Assembly (NCBI GenBank): GCA_037042185.1
Contig: JAXQJY010000025.1
Coordinates: forward strand, 1,488,001 to 1,552,000
Reading direction: 5' to 3'
Length of the DNA stretch: 64,000 nt
Origin: Sordariomycetes sp. S80-01Y
Lineage: Eukaryota; Ascomycota; Sordariomycetes
The notes below the pieces were generated by a model. The model did not search any database and was not told the DNA's origin. It saw only the letters and a program-made list of their open reading frames with translations. Shown here one piece after another: positions 22,801-34,241 of the stretch (within the stretch, counting starts at the first letter, position 1; every line of letters begins with the position of its first letter). Position numbers and translations under genes: made by a program.

Positions 22801-23418
22801 CGTCTCATCAACCGCGTTCGTGAAGTTTTGGAGACCAAGATGGTCGGAGAGGGCAAAGATCGGATAATCCCTGCCGAGCTGGATCCCACCAGCTTCGTGA
22901 CTCAGCGCAAGTTCCTGGCCTGGAATGCCAACGCTGCCGGTCACGTTGAGATCATCGAGTATCTCGAAGAGCTGGTCGAGCTCACCAAGCTCTTGGTAGG
23001 GGTCAACGCTTTCCGAAGCGGCCTGCTGGAGAGACCCCAGTACAAGGATTACGTCGAGCAAGCCAAGGCGGAACGACACAGCAACGAACTATCGGCTTCC
23101 AAAAGCGCGCCGGCGCGCCAGTCTAACGAACAGTCCGCGGCAGCACCGGCGGTCGACTCGGGGGCGTCTCTGCGAAGAGTCGCCACCATGGCGGCATCGG
23201 TGCAGAAATTCAGACAGAGTATCCGCAAGGGCGAGCAGCAAACCCCTGTGCCTACATTTGACGTTCCTTCTCAGGAACTTGCAGTCACGGAAAGCAATGT
23301 TGACGAAGACGCGCTGCCGCAGAGTCTGCGGAGGGTTGGGAGCAGGATGCAGAGAGATGGAACGGTTGTCAGGCGACGGGGTTTCAGCACGACATCGCGG
23401 ATTATTTCACGGGAGTGA
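19836..23418 (+). CDS. BRE4/ArAE-like membrane protein
   Basis: Two exons, 19836-22155 and 22214-23418, encode 1174 residues. A block of about six membrane helices opens the protein (including SSLACTIALIIAVIPRVVAV, ESLVLILVGALVGLAW, IFMLVSTLAHGFIRS, VSLAVFTSIFYPIVTG). A long cytosolic middle (residues 220-640) ends in an acidic linker. A second helix block follows (LVYALKLAVAVFCVSWPSF, LGVIYGCVIGYASYEIA, VVILVIGIVPSVYIQVA, VAFLIGSSVAIVVELFIYPV), then a helical cytosolic tail. This is the layout of the fungal family of putative ER transporters (6TM N-terminal domain plus DUF2421) related to yeast Bre4 and to aromatic-acid exporters. Substrate and membrane cannot be read from sequence. The 58-nt intron splits the second helix block. 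Confidence 0.88.
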
Positions 23419-23835
23419 GCTGGGGTCTGGGTGGCTATTTGCATTTTCGATTTCGGTAGGGACGCATAGCGGGAGCTCATTAGCGTTTGGGCGGCGGTTG
23501 CGTATTGTTGTTATACGGCATCACGAAATATACGGTACCTCTTCGAGCAATCAAAGCCAATGATACGGTGTGTTCACATTGAAATCTTCACATCTAAAGC
23601 AAGTCGTTACTGAGCAAAACAAGAACCAAACCCTTGACCCGGGCGCCTTGTACCTATCCAAACCAGCACATAACGGTCCCCTGCACCAGGTGCACCATGC
23701 GCCAAACTCCTTAAGAAATCCACGACGCGTATCTCCAGAGCAGCTGTTCCTACACCTCTCGACAACAAGGGTTCTCCTCGTATGGCCTCATAGCGTGAGT
23801 ATCCGGGGGCCACAACAGCTCTCCGATCATATTCC
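23419..23835. other. Convergent 3' region; no gene seen
   Basis: It separates the ends of the BRE4-like gene (+) and SPT3 (-) and presumably holds both 3' untranslated regions. No other structure was seen. Confidence 0.5.
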
Positions 23836-25088
23836 CTAGATGATGTTGAGAGGCGTATGCTGCACCATCCTCGTACCGTTGAGCATGGCCCGCCCCTTTT
23901 TGGGCCTCTGTTGGAATCTCCTGAAGGCTTCCTGCACGTGCCTCGGCTCGATGGGCCGCTTCCCCTCGCTGGGCGGATCGAATAGGCCCTGCTGCCTTTT
24001 CCTCTTCTTGCTCCCCGCGTCGTCGCCGCCCGACTGCGCCCTGGCCACGTCCTCCTGCTCCTTAACCTTGAGAGAGATCTCTGTGAGGACCTGCACCATT
24101 TCGAAGGTCAGGAAGCCGAGGATGTCGACGATGTCGTCGCTGGGCTTGGAGTCGGTCACGATGCCGAAGCCCGCCCACTCGCGGAAGCGCTTGCCCTTGC
24201 GGTAGGTGAATGACGCCTGGCGGTACTCAGACCAGGTCACGTACTCCTCCTTGGTCATGACCTTTGTGCGCTCGTCGGCGCGGCGGAGTCGCTGGAGGGT
24301 GATGAAGTTCATCTCGTCCTCCTCCTCGTCCTCCTCGTCGTCTCGCTCGGGGACTTCGACGGGATACAGGCTGGCGTGCTCCCAGGGCAGGCCGATCTTC
24401 GACTTCTTGTTCTTCTTGGCCGTTTCCGCGGACCCGTCCACCACGCCGCCCACGGGGTCGTCGCCCGCAGCGAGGTCGGCGTCGGCGCCCTTGTCGTCGG
24501 AGTCCTTGACGTTCTTGCGCACGTCCTTCCACGAGAGGAAGGTCCGAAGGCGGGAGACTTTGGCTTGGTCGTTGCGGATCTGGAAGATGAGGTCGTTGAT
24601 GGAGATGGATTTGGAGCCGCGGCGAGAGGCGAGCTCCGTGCAGGTGCGGAGCTGGACGGGTCAGCTTGCGAATAAAGGCGGCCAGAGAGTCAAGCTTACC
24701 ATTTCTATCACTTGCTGTCTGACAATGTCTTCCATGATGCCGGTGGTTTCGACAGGAGGTTCGGCGGTCTCGCCAGAGACGTACATCATCTGCGATGAAT
24801 CATATTAGATCTACTCGTCAAACCCTGTCTGGAAACCCAGACAAATAAGACCACGATGAGAGGCGCGAGAGTTGCGAGGCACGGGCTGGATGAAGCATTA
24901 TACGGGCAGTCTCATGCCCTCAGCGCGCGAGCATCATTGAGTGCAGAAGCGTCCAACCCAACTGTGATTCCCCTAATGCCCCCAAGCCATCCTCTCGTAG
25001 GACTTTTTCTGCGCGACCACAATGAAAAGTGCATGGCGGTGCTCACCTGACTGATCTCCTGCCGGTACTTGTACTGCTTGTCCGCCAT
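23836..25088 (-). CDS. SPT3: SAGA complex subunit SPT3
   Basis: Three exons on the minus strand, 25047-25088, 24700-24789 and 23836-24651, encode 315 residues. The start [14 protein letters not shown] continues into MMYVSGE, then [19 protein letters not shown] and [19 protein letters not shown], the Spt3/TFIID18-like histone fold. The C-terminal half ([53 protein letters not shown]) is the second histone-fold-like half that sets Spt3 apart from TAF13. An acidic linker ([14 protein letters not shown]) lies between. Spt3 sits in the SAGA coactivator and helps deliver TBP to TATA promoters. Intron 1 is unusually long for this window (257 nt). Confidence 0.95.
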
Positions 25089-25741
25089 GGCGGGTGAATA
25101 TGCGATACGTCGCGAGAATGTGCTTGTTGAGCAAAAAGTAGCAATCGGGCGCGTAGTGCGTCGTCCAAGATATAGTTGAGAATTCCTTCGTGTTGTAATC
25201 AATCAGTCATTGTGTGAAGGGTCGTTGAATGAAGTGAGACGGGATGAGGTCGGACGGCGGTCGCGGTGTGGTCGGGTTGAGCCAAGAATTGGTAAGTTGA
25301 AAGTATAACGACCGCGTCTAATCACATGACTGATGAGTTAAGCCCGGATAGGAGATGCGACGATGGGCCGCCGCACGCAGTGATGAAGCTGAGGTTCGTG
25401 AGAACGCAGGTCGATGAGATGAGACCGGCCGTGGTGGGTGCCACTGGCAGTGGTGGCAGGGAGCGGTAACGTCTCGGTCACGTGACACCCCTCCCTCGCC
25501 CGTCAAAGCTACTACTACTACCTTACAGAGCACTACTAGATATCCATAACATAATAAGAATCAGGTTGGTAATTAAGACCTACGTGTAGATCTTCGAAGA
25601 TCCTCAATGCGAGAAATGAATTGCCTGCATGCAGTTGAGATTAGCAAGGGGTTCTAGAAGCGGGCGAAGTCTGGTCAGAGGGGCACCTATTACATGCCAA
25701 AGTCGGTCCATTGACTCTACACATGAATCCTCTCCAATCTA
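25089..25741. other. SPT3 promoter and PPM1 3' flank
   Basis: It contains the SPT3 leader and, near 25480, a GTCACGTGAC palindrome, an E-box-like site often bound by bHLH regulators. No gene was seen. Confidence 0.45.
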
Positions 25742-26907
25742 TCAGCGAGGCGTACCTGCATCCATACCCCATATCGAATGACTCAAAGCCTGATCAGTCT
25801 CTCGAATACTCCCTCCTTCTGATTCTCTTAGCGCCCAAACAACGACGTAATGATCCGCCAACAGCTCCCACTCCTCGACCTCATCAAGCCCCTCCAAGCT
25901 ATCCACCCTTAGCTTCTCATCTCCCGGAATCCAGTTCTTCCAGATATCCTTCACCGTGAACGCCCTAGATACGACGAATCCAGCCTGTTGCAGCCGAGCC
26001 TCTTGGTCTCCTGGTGTTTGGTATTCCCGCAGTGTCGGCATGTGGATGCCTCTGTTGGCGAGGTTGGATGTCATGACCTTGCCGAAGCTGTCGTTTGCCC
26101 GGATGGGTTCGTAAATAATGGTGGCCACGTCGGGGATCCGTTTGGTAAATATATCCAAGATAGATGAGGCGTCTTCGGGGGTCAGGTAGCACAAACAGCA
26201 CTCTGACAGCACCAAAGTCGGGACGTCGAGCCTGAGTCCTTTTAGTGGTAAACCGTCACCTGCACTTGGTAGCTTGCGAAGATCGATGCCATGGCAGTAG
26301 TATTCCGAGCCGCTTGGGAGATGGCTGCGCCAACTTGCATCGTCCTCAGAGGTGGTGATGTTGGGTAATATCCGCGAGAGGGCCGGGTTCCCTTGTGTTA
26401 TGCGCTGCTTCTTCTTCGTGACGATTTCAAAGTCCACTTCATGATAGATGAGCTTGGGGATGTTTCTGCGCGAGAAGATGCGGTATGGCCGCGTATCCGT
26501 GCCGCCGCCTAGGGAGACGATCTGACGAGTATCTGAGGCTTGCGAGCCGAGGAAAGCGTTCACAAGGGTATCAATAGCCGAGGTCCTGGTGTATGTCCCT
26601 GGTATACATCAACATCCACACAGTCATCGGCGCAAGATTCAAAAAGCAACGTACCCCGGTTGATGATGGGCAGTCTCCGCGTGGGTGCGCCCATGGACTG
26701 GACGAAGAACTGGGCATACGGGTCGTCCAAGTAGCCGACATCCACAGCACTGAGCCTCGACACTGCAGCGTCGTTGTCTGTGCCTTGAATCGCAGTGTCT
26801 TGACGGGTCTCTCCTGGAGTCTGCGCGCCGCCACGGCCTCGACCTCGCCGAGCACCTCCCCGTCCTCTCAGAGAAAGGAGGTTTGGGATTTGTGAGGCGT
26901 CAGACAT
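25742..26907 (-). CDS. PPM1: Leucine carboxyl methyltransferase PPM1
   Basis: Two exons on the minus strand, 26655-26907 and 25742-26598, encode 369 residues. The SAM-binding motif I is IVSLGGGTDTRPYRIF. Other family stretches are YLDDPYAQFFV, RRLPIINRGTYTRT across the splice site, KLIYHEVDFEIVT, LRLDVPTLVLSECCLCYL and RGIHMPTLREYQTP. The enzyme methylates the C-terminal leucine of the PP2A catalytic subunit, which controls assembly with regulatory B subunits. The N-terminus carries a short Arg/Gly-rich patch (RGRGGARRGRGRGG), not part of the catalytic fold, which may be an RNA-binding or arginine-methylation site. Confidence 0.94.
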
Positions 26908-27569
26908 GACGATTCGCAAGCGGGCCGATTTTGTCTCGGGGCAAGACCATACAATCCCACAGCTGTCAGCCTTTTTCAAGGAATGAGAGTGAGAAGTAAG
27001 AAGTAATATTTGTCCTGGGTTCGTTTGCGCCGAGGGCGTGAAGTGACGTAGCATCAGAGGTGAAGCTGCTGTGGCAGCCACTTCAGTGGAGGGCGCTCGC
27101 TTGGTACGGTAGTAGGTGGGCGAGGTGGGGTAACTTATATACGCGCCTCACGTCCACTTTCCAGCGGCAGTCCGAGTCCTCACATTAGCGCTCGAGAAAA
27201 GGGGCTCTGGTTGTATCTAGTGAAATATATTTAACATCATTCAATTCTTGGAGTTCATCTGCAATCATGACAAAGAAAGGTACCTCCCCACGCCTGCTCT
27301 ATACTGCTAGTATCAACCTCTTCGCTTGGCCGTCCACACTATGCATCCCTCACGAAATCCAATCCATCGGGCTCTAGTCCTCTCGAAGTTTAGATAGCCC
27401 TCATCCTTCCCTTCTGACGCCCACAACAAAAGAATCGGAAAGAACCAACAACAAGCCTAGTCACGGCTGTCGACGGTTGGGGTATCGCGATGTGTATCCT
27501 CTACCGGTATCCGCTCACTCCGTGTACACAAGATGGTGTCGCCAAAGCACGCCCATCTCGCGTATTCCT
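26908..27569. other. PPM1 promoter and kinesin 3' flank
   Basis: A TATA-like box for PPM1 lies at 27134-27141. An ATG at about 27269 followed by AAGAAAG and a GTACCT sequence looks like a tiny first exon, but I found no plausible second exon, so no gene is called. Confidence 0.45.
27134..27141 (-). promoter_or_regulatory. TATA-like box upstream of PPM1
   Basis: TATATAAG on the minus strand, about 230 nt before the PPM1 start codon and flanked by GC-rich sequence. This is a candidate only. Confidence 0.4.
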
Positions 27570-30441
27570 CTATGACTTGTTGAAGAACCAGCTCGACCGC
27601 TTGTTGCTGTTCCCCTGCTCTCCTGCCTGGATTGCCTGGATGGTCGGGGGCTGCTGGGGCTGTTCACCGCCTCCGCCGCGAAGAGGCTTCGCGATGCGGC
27701 TGCCTGCGCTGGCAAAACTGAAGCCGCCGTTGCCCTGGTTTAGACCACGCGTGCTGCCAGCCTTGGCGCTCTCCAGACGCTCCTTGACCGAAGCCAGCTG
27801 TACCTCGAATCTACAAACAGTGTTAGTGCGGAGCTGTGATGAGATGGGCAAGGGACATACTTGTGATTCGCTGCGGCCATCTTCTCCTGACTGTCCTGCA
27901 GCAAGGACTCGAGGCTCTGGATGCGCTCGTTACGAGCGATGAGCTTGCGCTCCGCAATCGCAACTTCCTTCTTCAGAGCTGAGTTCTGCTCGACCAGCTG
28001 GCGCTGGACTTGCGTCAGCTGCTCAAGGTTGCGCTCGAGGAAGGCCATCTTCTTCTGCTGAGCGCGGTTGTTTGACGTGCGAAGCACGTTGTTGTATTGC
28101 TCTCGCGTCTCGTCGAGCGAGATCTCCAGCTCAACGACACGCTCGCAACGGTTCTGAAGATCGCGCATGAGACTCTTCTTCATGACATCAAATTCGGCAA
28201 TCTGCTGCTGGATAGTCTTGCCGTTGGCCGTGGCAGAGCCGCCACCGCTCTTCACACGCTGTTGAAGGTCGTCGATGAGGGTCTTCATGCGGGTGTTCTC
28301 GGCCGCTTTCTGCGAGATATCCTGCTTCAGGTCATCAACCATCTGGGCCTGGGTGCTTTGCTTGTTGTTGAGGACGTGCTCCAAACGAGCCTTGACCTCT
28401 TCAACATCGGCCTCGCCCAGATTGCGTGTCAGAGCATCCTCATACTCTTGCTGCAGGGCCTCGAGCTTGGTCTCGAGCTCTTGTCTCCGGCGAGCATCGA
28501 GATCGTTCGACCCAGCGCTGTACATTGATAGCTCAGCCTGTCGGACGATGCCTTGTGTCTCAACCATCTTCGCCCTGAGCGTCTTGAACTCGTCAGGCGC
28601 AATGTTGTCGCCGGTGGAGGCCTGCTCTTGTAGAGCGTCTAGTTGCGCAATGGCCTCACCAATCGATCGCTCGTTGTCGCTGAAGACGTCACCGCCCAGC
28701 TCGAAACCAGCCATCATCTTAGCCATCTTCTCAGCCTTCTTCCTGTCCTTCTCGTCGAGAGCTGCACCGCTTTCCTTGGCAGTCATCTTAGCGTCAAGCA
28801 GTTGCTGCTTGTGGTCGTCCAGGTCGCTGGTCAGCTCTGCGTTAGCCTCCTTGAGGGCGTCCATGGAAATCTGGGCTTCCTTCTGCTCGAATTGCAGGCG
28901 CTCGAGCTGCATCTTGAGCTCGTTGGTGTCGGTGGTGAGCTTCTCGTTTTCCTTGCCGACCTTGCCATCGTGCTCCTTCAAGAAGCTCAATTCTTCTTTG
29001 ATTTCACGAAGCTGCTTCTCGGCAGCGGCAGCAGCGGACTCCTTCTCGGCCAGCTGATCCTGCAGCTCATTCTCTCGTCGCAAGAACTCTTCGCGCTCGT
29101 CCTTGTCCATGGGTATGCTTGGTGTGCCTGAGCGCTCCGAGGGTCCAGGGGTGTCGGCTCGACTCTCGGCAGTCAAACGTGACGGTGTCGATGGCCGCGT
29201 AGGCTTCTGCTCGGTCTTTGCGGGTGCCACATCGCCGGATTGAGCCCACCTCTCCTTCGGCACACTCTCTCCAGCACGCCACAGCTGGATCTCGCCCTCC
29301 AAATTCGCAATGTAGTTCTCGTAAGTCGTGCATTGTCCTTGCGACTTCTTAAGCAGGCTCTTGAGTTCTGCAGGGCTGAGCTCGGCATTGACCTTGGCCT
29401 TGTTCTTGATGGACTTTGCACGCGTACCGAAACGAAGTGTGCTGAGAGTTTCGGCATCGTTGTAACTACTCGGCGAACAGTTGATGATGAGCGTCGTCCG
29501 GCTGTTTCCACCAAGAGACTCTTGGAGGATACGGGTCAATTTCGAGTCTCGGTACGGAATATGGGACGATTTGCCGTCGGTCAAGGCGTTGATGACCATT
29601 CCGAGGGCACTGAGACTCTTGTTGATCTTTTTGGCCTCCTCAAGCGTCTGGCCGCTGGCGCCAGTCTTCCCCACCTTTTCGCTACCAGCCAAATCCACCA
29701 AGAAGAGTTGACCGCTCTTCTGCGATCCCGTCTCAACGTTCTTCTGCGTGACGGTAATGACGAAGATGGAATGTGATCGAGACGATTCCTGGTTCATGTT
29801 GGTGGCCGCAACAGCACGAGAGTTTCCTCCCCTTCGCATAACCTCGTACACCTCCTCCACACTTGAGACGTAAATCTCCAGCAGCCCCTTGACGTAGACG
29901 CCGCGGTTTTTCTCCTCGTGCACAGGGAGATTGTCGTTCTGTGGCGCGAGCAAATCGCGGATTCTCTCCATGTAAATTTCCATGTAGCTGACACGGACCG
30001 TGTACTCGATGGTGCTCGGGCTGGCCAGAATGCTCGTGAAGATCTGTTGAACGATACGCGGGATGACACCCCTCCCCTCCTCGTCGTCGATGCTGGAACC
30101 CATCATAGTATACGATTTACCGGCACCGGTCTGGCCATAGGCAAATACCGTTCCATTGTAACCGTTGAGGATATCGTCGACGGTCGGGGAAATAGAGTAG
30201 TCGAAGATGTCTTGCTGCTTGCATTCCATGTCAAAGACTCGATCGAAGGTGAAGCTGCCTTGAGCTTCCCGTGACTGCAATTATCAGCGTGGTGTTACGA
30301 ATCAAGCATGAGTCAACGTACGTCAACACGACATGATTCCTCGGACTCGAACTCCACGATCGGCTTGCCGCCAGAATCCAGCTCTATCCGATTCTGCGGC
30401 CTGAACCTGGCGACAACCTTGATGCTGTTCGCGGACGACAT
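27570..30441 (-). CDS. Kinesin-1 heavy chain (fungal conventional kinesin)
   Basis: Three exons on the minus strand, 30322-30441, 27861-30274 and 27570-27810, encode 924 residues, the size of fungal NKin. The motor starts SSANSIKVVARFRPQNRIEL and has the P-loop GQTGAGKSYTM, switch I SSRSHSIF and switch II DLAGSEKVGKT. The neck follows at TLRFGTRAKSIKNKAKVN. Long coiled coils fill residues 420-850. The tail carries SRIAKPLRGG, the IAK autoinhibition motif of conventional kinesins, so the assignment is kinesin-1 rather than kinesin-3 or another class. It should move vesicles and hyphal-tip cargo towards microtubule plus ends. The family works without light chains in fungi. Confidence 0.97.
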
Positions 30442-31320
30442 GATGGCGAGGTTATCGGGACGGTCTTCTTATCATCAGGTGCAGTCGTAGCTTCGTCGCT
30501 CAGGGGTCGTTGGTGGGAGCGTGCGAGTCCCGGCAACCGAGTCGCTCGCGGGTGCCGCCGCAAAACAAGATGGCCGTGACGATGAGGGTCCAAGCGTTGA
30601 CCTCGGACCGCGAAATGACGACGCGAGAGGAGTCGAGTCGAAAAGTAAACACAGGCTGCGCGGCGATGGAAAGAACGCAGGTGTTGGGGAATAGGAGGTC
30701 GCGAGGTGTGGGCGGGAGTCGACGCGCTACCGCTACATCAGGGTGGGAGGGTTCGCGTGGATGCAATCGAGTGCTAGCAATGCCGGTGCGGTGCGACTGG
30801 AGAATGGGTGATGGGCAGCTCAATTTCAGGTTGCTTCCGGCGGTGACGGGCCTCCTGTTGACGCGCCACACCTGCGCCAACGGGCTGGACGCCCCTCCAC
30901 ACCGCGCCACACTGGCACTGGCACTGGCACTGTACTGGCAACTGGAATCACCTTCGTAGACGATCCCAGGGAGTGCCCCGCCAAAGGTCCACGTCAGGCG
31001 TGAATATGTTGATTCAATTCAATGCACCACGCGTTTCATAAGCCCAAAGCCAATCAAAAAAAGGATATCAATATATGAAGCTATATCATGCAGCGCATAC
31101 GCCAAACGGCCTGACCAAATGCTGCCCACCAGACTCATCTTAGTAGTCCGCCCAGCCCTTGCTATGCTGTTCCCTCCGTACTTGATGTGTTGAAAGTCCA
31201 GCAGTCCAGCTTGCGCCTGTAACGCCCCGTAAACTCCGCCGCTCCTTTCCAGGATGCATCTTGAAAGCCCTCGTGAGCAGGGATCTGTCCGGTATCACTT
31301 ATCGCGTTGCTGGCCTGGAG
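30442..31320. other. Kinesin promoter and RAD6 3' flank
   Basis: GC-rich leader sequence near 30450-30900 gives way to AT-rich sequence after 31000. A short ACTGGC repeat is at 30911-30932. ORFs here overlap on both strands and match no family. Confidence 0.45.
30911..30932. repeat. Short ACTGGC tandem repeat
   Basis: Three and a half copies of the hexamer ACTGGC, followed by two imperfect copies. It is a simple microsatellite upstream of the kinesin gene. Confidence 0.7.
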
Positions 31321-31946
31321 CTAGTCCTCCCAGCTCTTTTCGACCGTTTCGCGCACTCGTTTAGTGTACTCCTTTCGGTTATCTTTGTATAGGTTCGAGG
31401 CTTCGACGTTGGCGGGCGACCCGGTGTTGGGATCGTTTAGTAAGCTATCGAGATCCGTGAGCATTCAACCTGCAAGGCTTTTCCTGACGAGCCCATACCT
31501 CTGGATGCTGGTGAGCACTGCTGCCACGTCATAAGTCGGACTCCATCGGTTCTGCAGAATATCGAGACATAGTTCTCCCGTGGCGTAAACGTTGGGGTGG
31601 AACATCTGGCTGATAAATTTGACCTGTGGTGGCTTGTTCGGATACTGCTCCTCGAACTGCATCACCAGTCTGAACGTGCCGTCTTCGAAAGGCGTATCCG
31701 CAGGGCCGATGATGACGGCGTTCCTGATGTAGAGTCAGTATCTGTTATCCGCGCGGACTTCGGCGGTGCTCGAGCGACGGCATACCAAGTCATGACATTG
31801 TCGGGTACGGGCGAGGCGGAGACTCCAGCAGGAGGGTCTGTTTGCATACGCTTCCGTGTTGTCAGTCTCGCGGACAGTGTTTAGACACGTCAAGGGCGGC
31901 AAACCTTGAAGTCCCGCATCAAGCGGCGGCGTGCTGCGGTAGACAT
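31321..31946 (-). CDS. UBC2: Ubiquitin-conjugating enzyme E2 RAD6/UBC2
   Basis: Four exons on the minus strand, 31905-31946, 31786-31850, 31499-31723 and 31321-31444, encode 151 residues. The N-terminus [20 protein letters not shown], the core [19 protein letters not shown] and [19 protein letters not shown] with catalytic Cys88 are diagnostic of Rad6. It ends [18 protein letters not shown] and lacks the long acidic tail of budding-yeast Rad6. Rad6 works with Rad18 on PCNA in post-replication repair and with Bre1 on histone H2B. All three introns keep frame; no single frame covers more than about half of the protein. It is divergent from the thiolase gene (722 bp between starts). Confidence 0.97.
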
Positions 31947-32668
31947 GATGGCGGGGCAAGGATCGGTCCGGTCAGGTTTTGGCAGTCGACCAGCGTGAAT
32001 TCCACGGTAGGTGGTATCGGCAGCGAGGTTCGTGAGGAAGAGAAGAACTATCTCAGAGGTTGTCCGAGATGGTGAAAGGTCGAAAGGGTTGACGATGACG
32101 AGCTTCAAGAGTTGTTGGAGACGGATCATGGACCGGAGAGCCTCAGGCTGGGATCAAGGCGGGACAGGCGGTGCCAGTAAAAGGCGTAACCCTCGCATAG
32201 CCAATCAGCGATATGGCGTCCGCCGGCACTTGCCACGTGACAGCCGTTGTTCGGAATCGTGATAAGCTGGACGTCTCAGACGCGCCACGTCCTCCCTTCA
32301 GAACGTACGAGTGCTTAATAATGAGCTGTCGTCGGGTCGGTAAGACTGGTCAAGACATGTCAACAGCTAGGGACGTTCCGATGCAACCGGTGAAGACGCT
32401 ACCTCGCGATGCGGCATCGGATCCGAGGGACGCGGCTATAGGCTCCGTCCCTTGAGGATCCGCACCGCCGACGGGGTGGAACGCCGACCTGGAGGGACAT
32501 GTCCCCCGCCCTAAGCCGAGGCGGACCGAGATCGTCCTCCAGCGTCCAACGTCAACATGACAACCCCGACTTTCCCCAGACATTTCTCCTCTACACTCTA
32601 GTCGTGGCTGCCCTCCTCCTGTTCGCCGAAGTCGCTGTTTGACAAGTTTTTGAATATCCCAAGTCAAG
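31947..32668. other. Divergent promoter, RAD6 and thiolase genes
   Basis: The region separates the two start codons and should drive both genes. The 150 bases before 32669 are pyrimidine-rich. No gene or repeat was seen; ORFs here run into the thiolase exon in wrong frames. Confidence 0.5.
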
Positions 32669-34015
32669 ATGTTGACGCCACAGCTCCGTGCTCCCAGGTT
32701 AGCTGGGCACCTGTCGCGACATGTGAAAGCCTCCCGCTGCTTCTCGACCAGCGCAGCTATGCGCAAGGAAATCCAGGATGCCTACATTCTGAGTGCCGCG
32801 AGAACTCCTACGGCCAAGGTGAGCGTCATGGTACTTTGTGCTTCCGAGTTCGCAGTCTAACGCGTAGTGCAGTTCAATGGCTCCTTCACCACTGTCGAAG
32901 CCTCCAAGCTGGGAGCTGTCGCCATCAAGTCCGCCCTCGAGAAGTCAACCGTCCCCGTCGAGCACATCACCGACGTCTACATGGGAAACGTCCTCGGCGC
33001 CTCGATGGGCCAAGCCCCCGCTCGTCAAGCCGTCCTCTTCGCCGGCCTCCCCCAATCCGTCGAAGCCACGACCATCAACAAGGTCTGTGCCTCCGGTCTT
33101 AAGTCCGTCGCCATCGCCGCGCAGAACATCCAGCTCGGTCTGGCGGAAGCCCAAATCGCAGGCGGTATGGAGAACATGACACGCGTCCCGTACTACATGC
33201 CCCGTGCGAGCGGTCTCCCGCCATTTGGACATGTGAAGATGGAGGATGGCTTGATCAAGGACGGGTTGACGGATGTATATGATCAATTCCACATGGGCAA
33301 CTGCTGCGAAAATACCGTCAAGACGCACGGAATCACCCGTGAGCAGCAGGATGAGTACGCTATTCAGTCGTACAAGAATGCTCAGAAGGCGTGGTCCGAG
33401 AAGGCATTCGCCGACGAGATCGCTCCAGTCACCGTCAAGGGCCGCAAGGGCGACACCGTCATAGAGGTTGACGAGGGCTACCTTGACATCAAGCTCGAGA
33501 AGATCCCCACGCTCAAGCCCGCATTCGTCCGCGACGGCACGGGCACCGTCACGGCTGCCAACTCTTCCACTCTCAACGACGGTGCCAGCGCGCTCGTCCT
33601 CGGCAGCAAGTCCATTGCCAGCCAGTACGGCTCTGGCTCGCGCGTGCTAGCCAAGATCTGCGGGTTCGCCGACGCCGCCATGGCGCCAATCGACTTCCCC
33701 GTCGCCCCCGCAAAGGCTGTTCCCATCGCCCTCGAGCGTGCCGGTATTACGAAGGACCAGGTCGCGGTTTGGGAATTCAATGAGGCGTTTGCCGGTGTCA
33801 TCTTGGCCAACCAGAAGATCCTCGGTCTTGAGGGAGCCAAGGTCAATCCCCTGGGAGGTGCCATCTCGCTGGGCCACGCGCTGGGAAGCTCAGGATCACG
33901 CATTCTGACTACTCTGCTCCACCAGCTCAAGCCTGGTGAGTACGGCGTTGCTGCTATTTGCAATGGTGGCGGTGCGGCCACTGCTATGGTTGTCCAGCGC
34001 GTGGAGTCGGTCTAG
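32669..34015 (+). CDS. ERG10: Acetyl-CoA acetyltransferase, mitochondrial type
   Basis: Two exons, 32669-32818 and 32873-34015, encode 430 residues. A basic presequence ([19 protein letters not shown], then RCFSTSAA with a likely cleavage site) precedes the thiolase fold. Cys122 in [10 protein letters not shown] is the acyl-accepting nucleophile. [36 protein letters not shown] and [10 protein letters not shown] are the other thiolase signatures, including the catalytic His and second Cys. The enzyme joins or splits two acetyl-CoA, feeding the mevalonate pathway in the cytosol or ketone and fatty-acid turnover in mitochondria. The presequence favours mitochondria. An internal Met at residue 31 could give a cytosolic form. 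The symbol follows the yeast orthologue and may not reflect compartment. Confidence 0.94.
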
Positions 34016-34241
34016 GTAGCCGGTGGTGGATAAATATGATTGATGTTTTCCAAAATGTATATACTATGGGCTAGCATGCAATGAAAGAAAATTATTGATT
34101 TCATCCCCCATCTGTTCCTACAAACAATTGGGTAAACTGTGTTATTGTTGAATGAGGTCCGTGCCCCACACTTTCGTTCAACCTCGACTTCACTCTCATC
34201 TCACACCAACCTCCCTCACTCGCTGTTCACTTCACACCACC

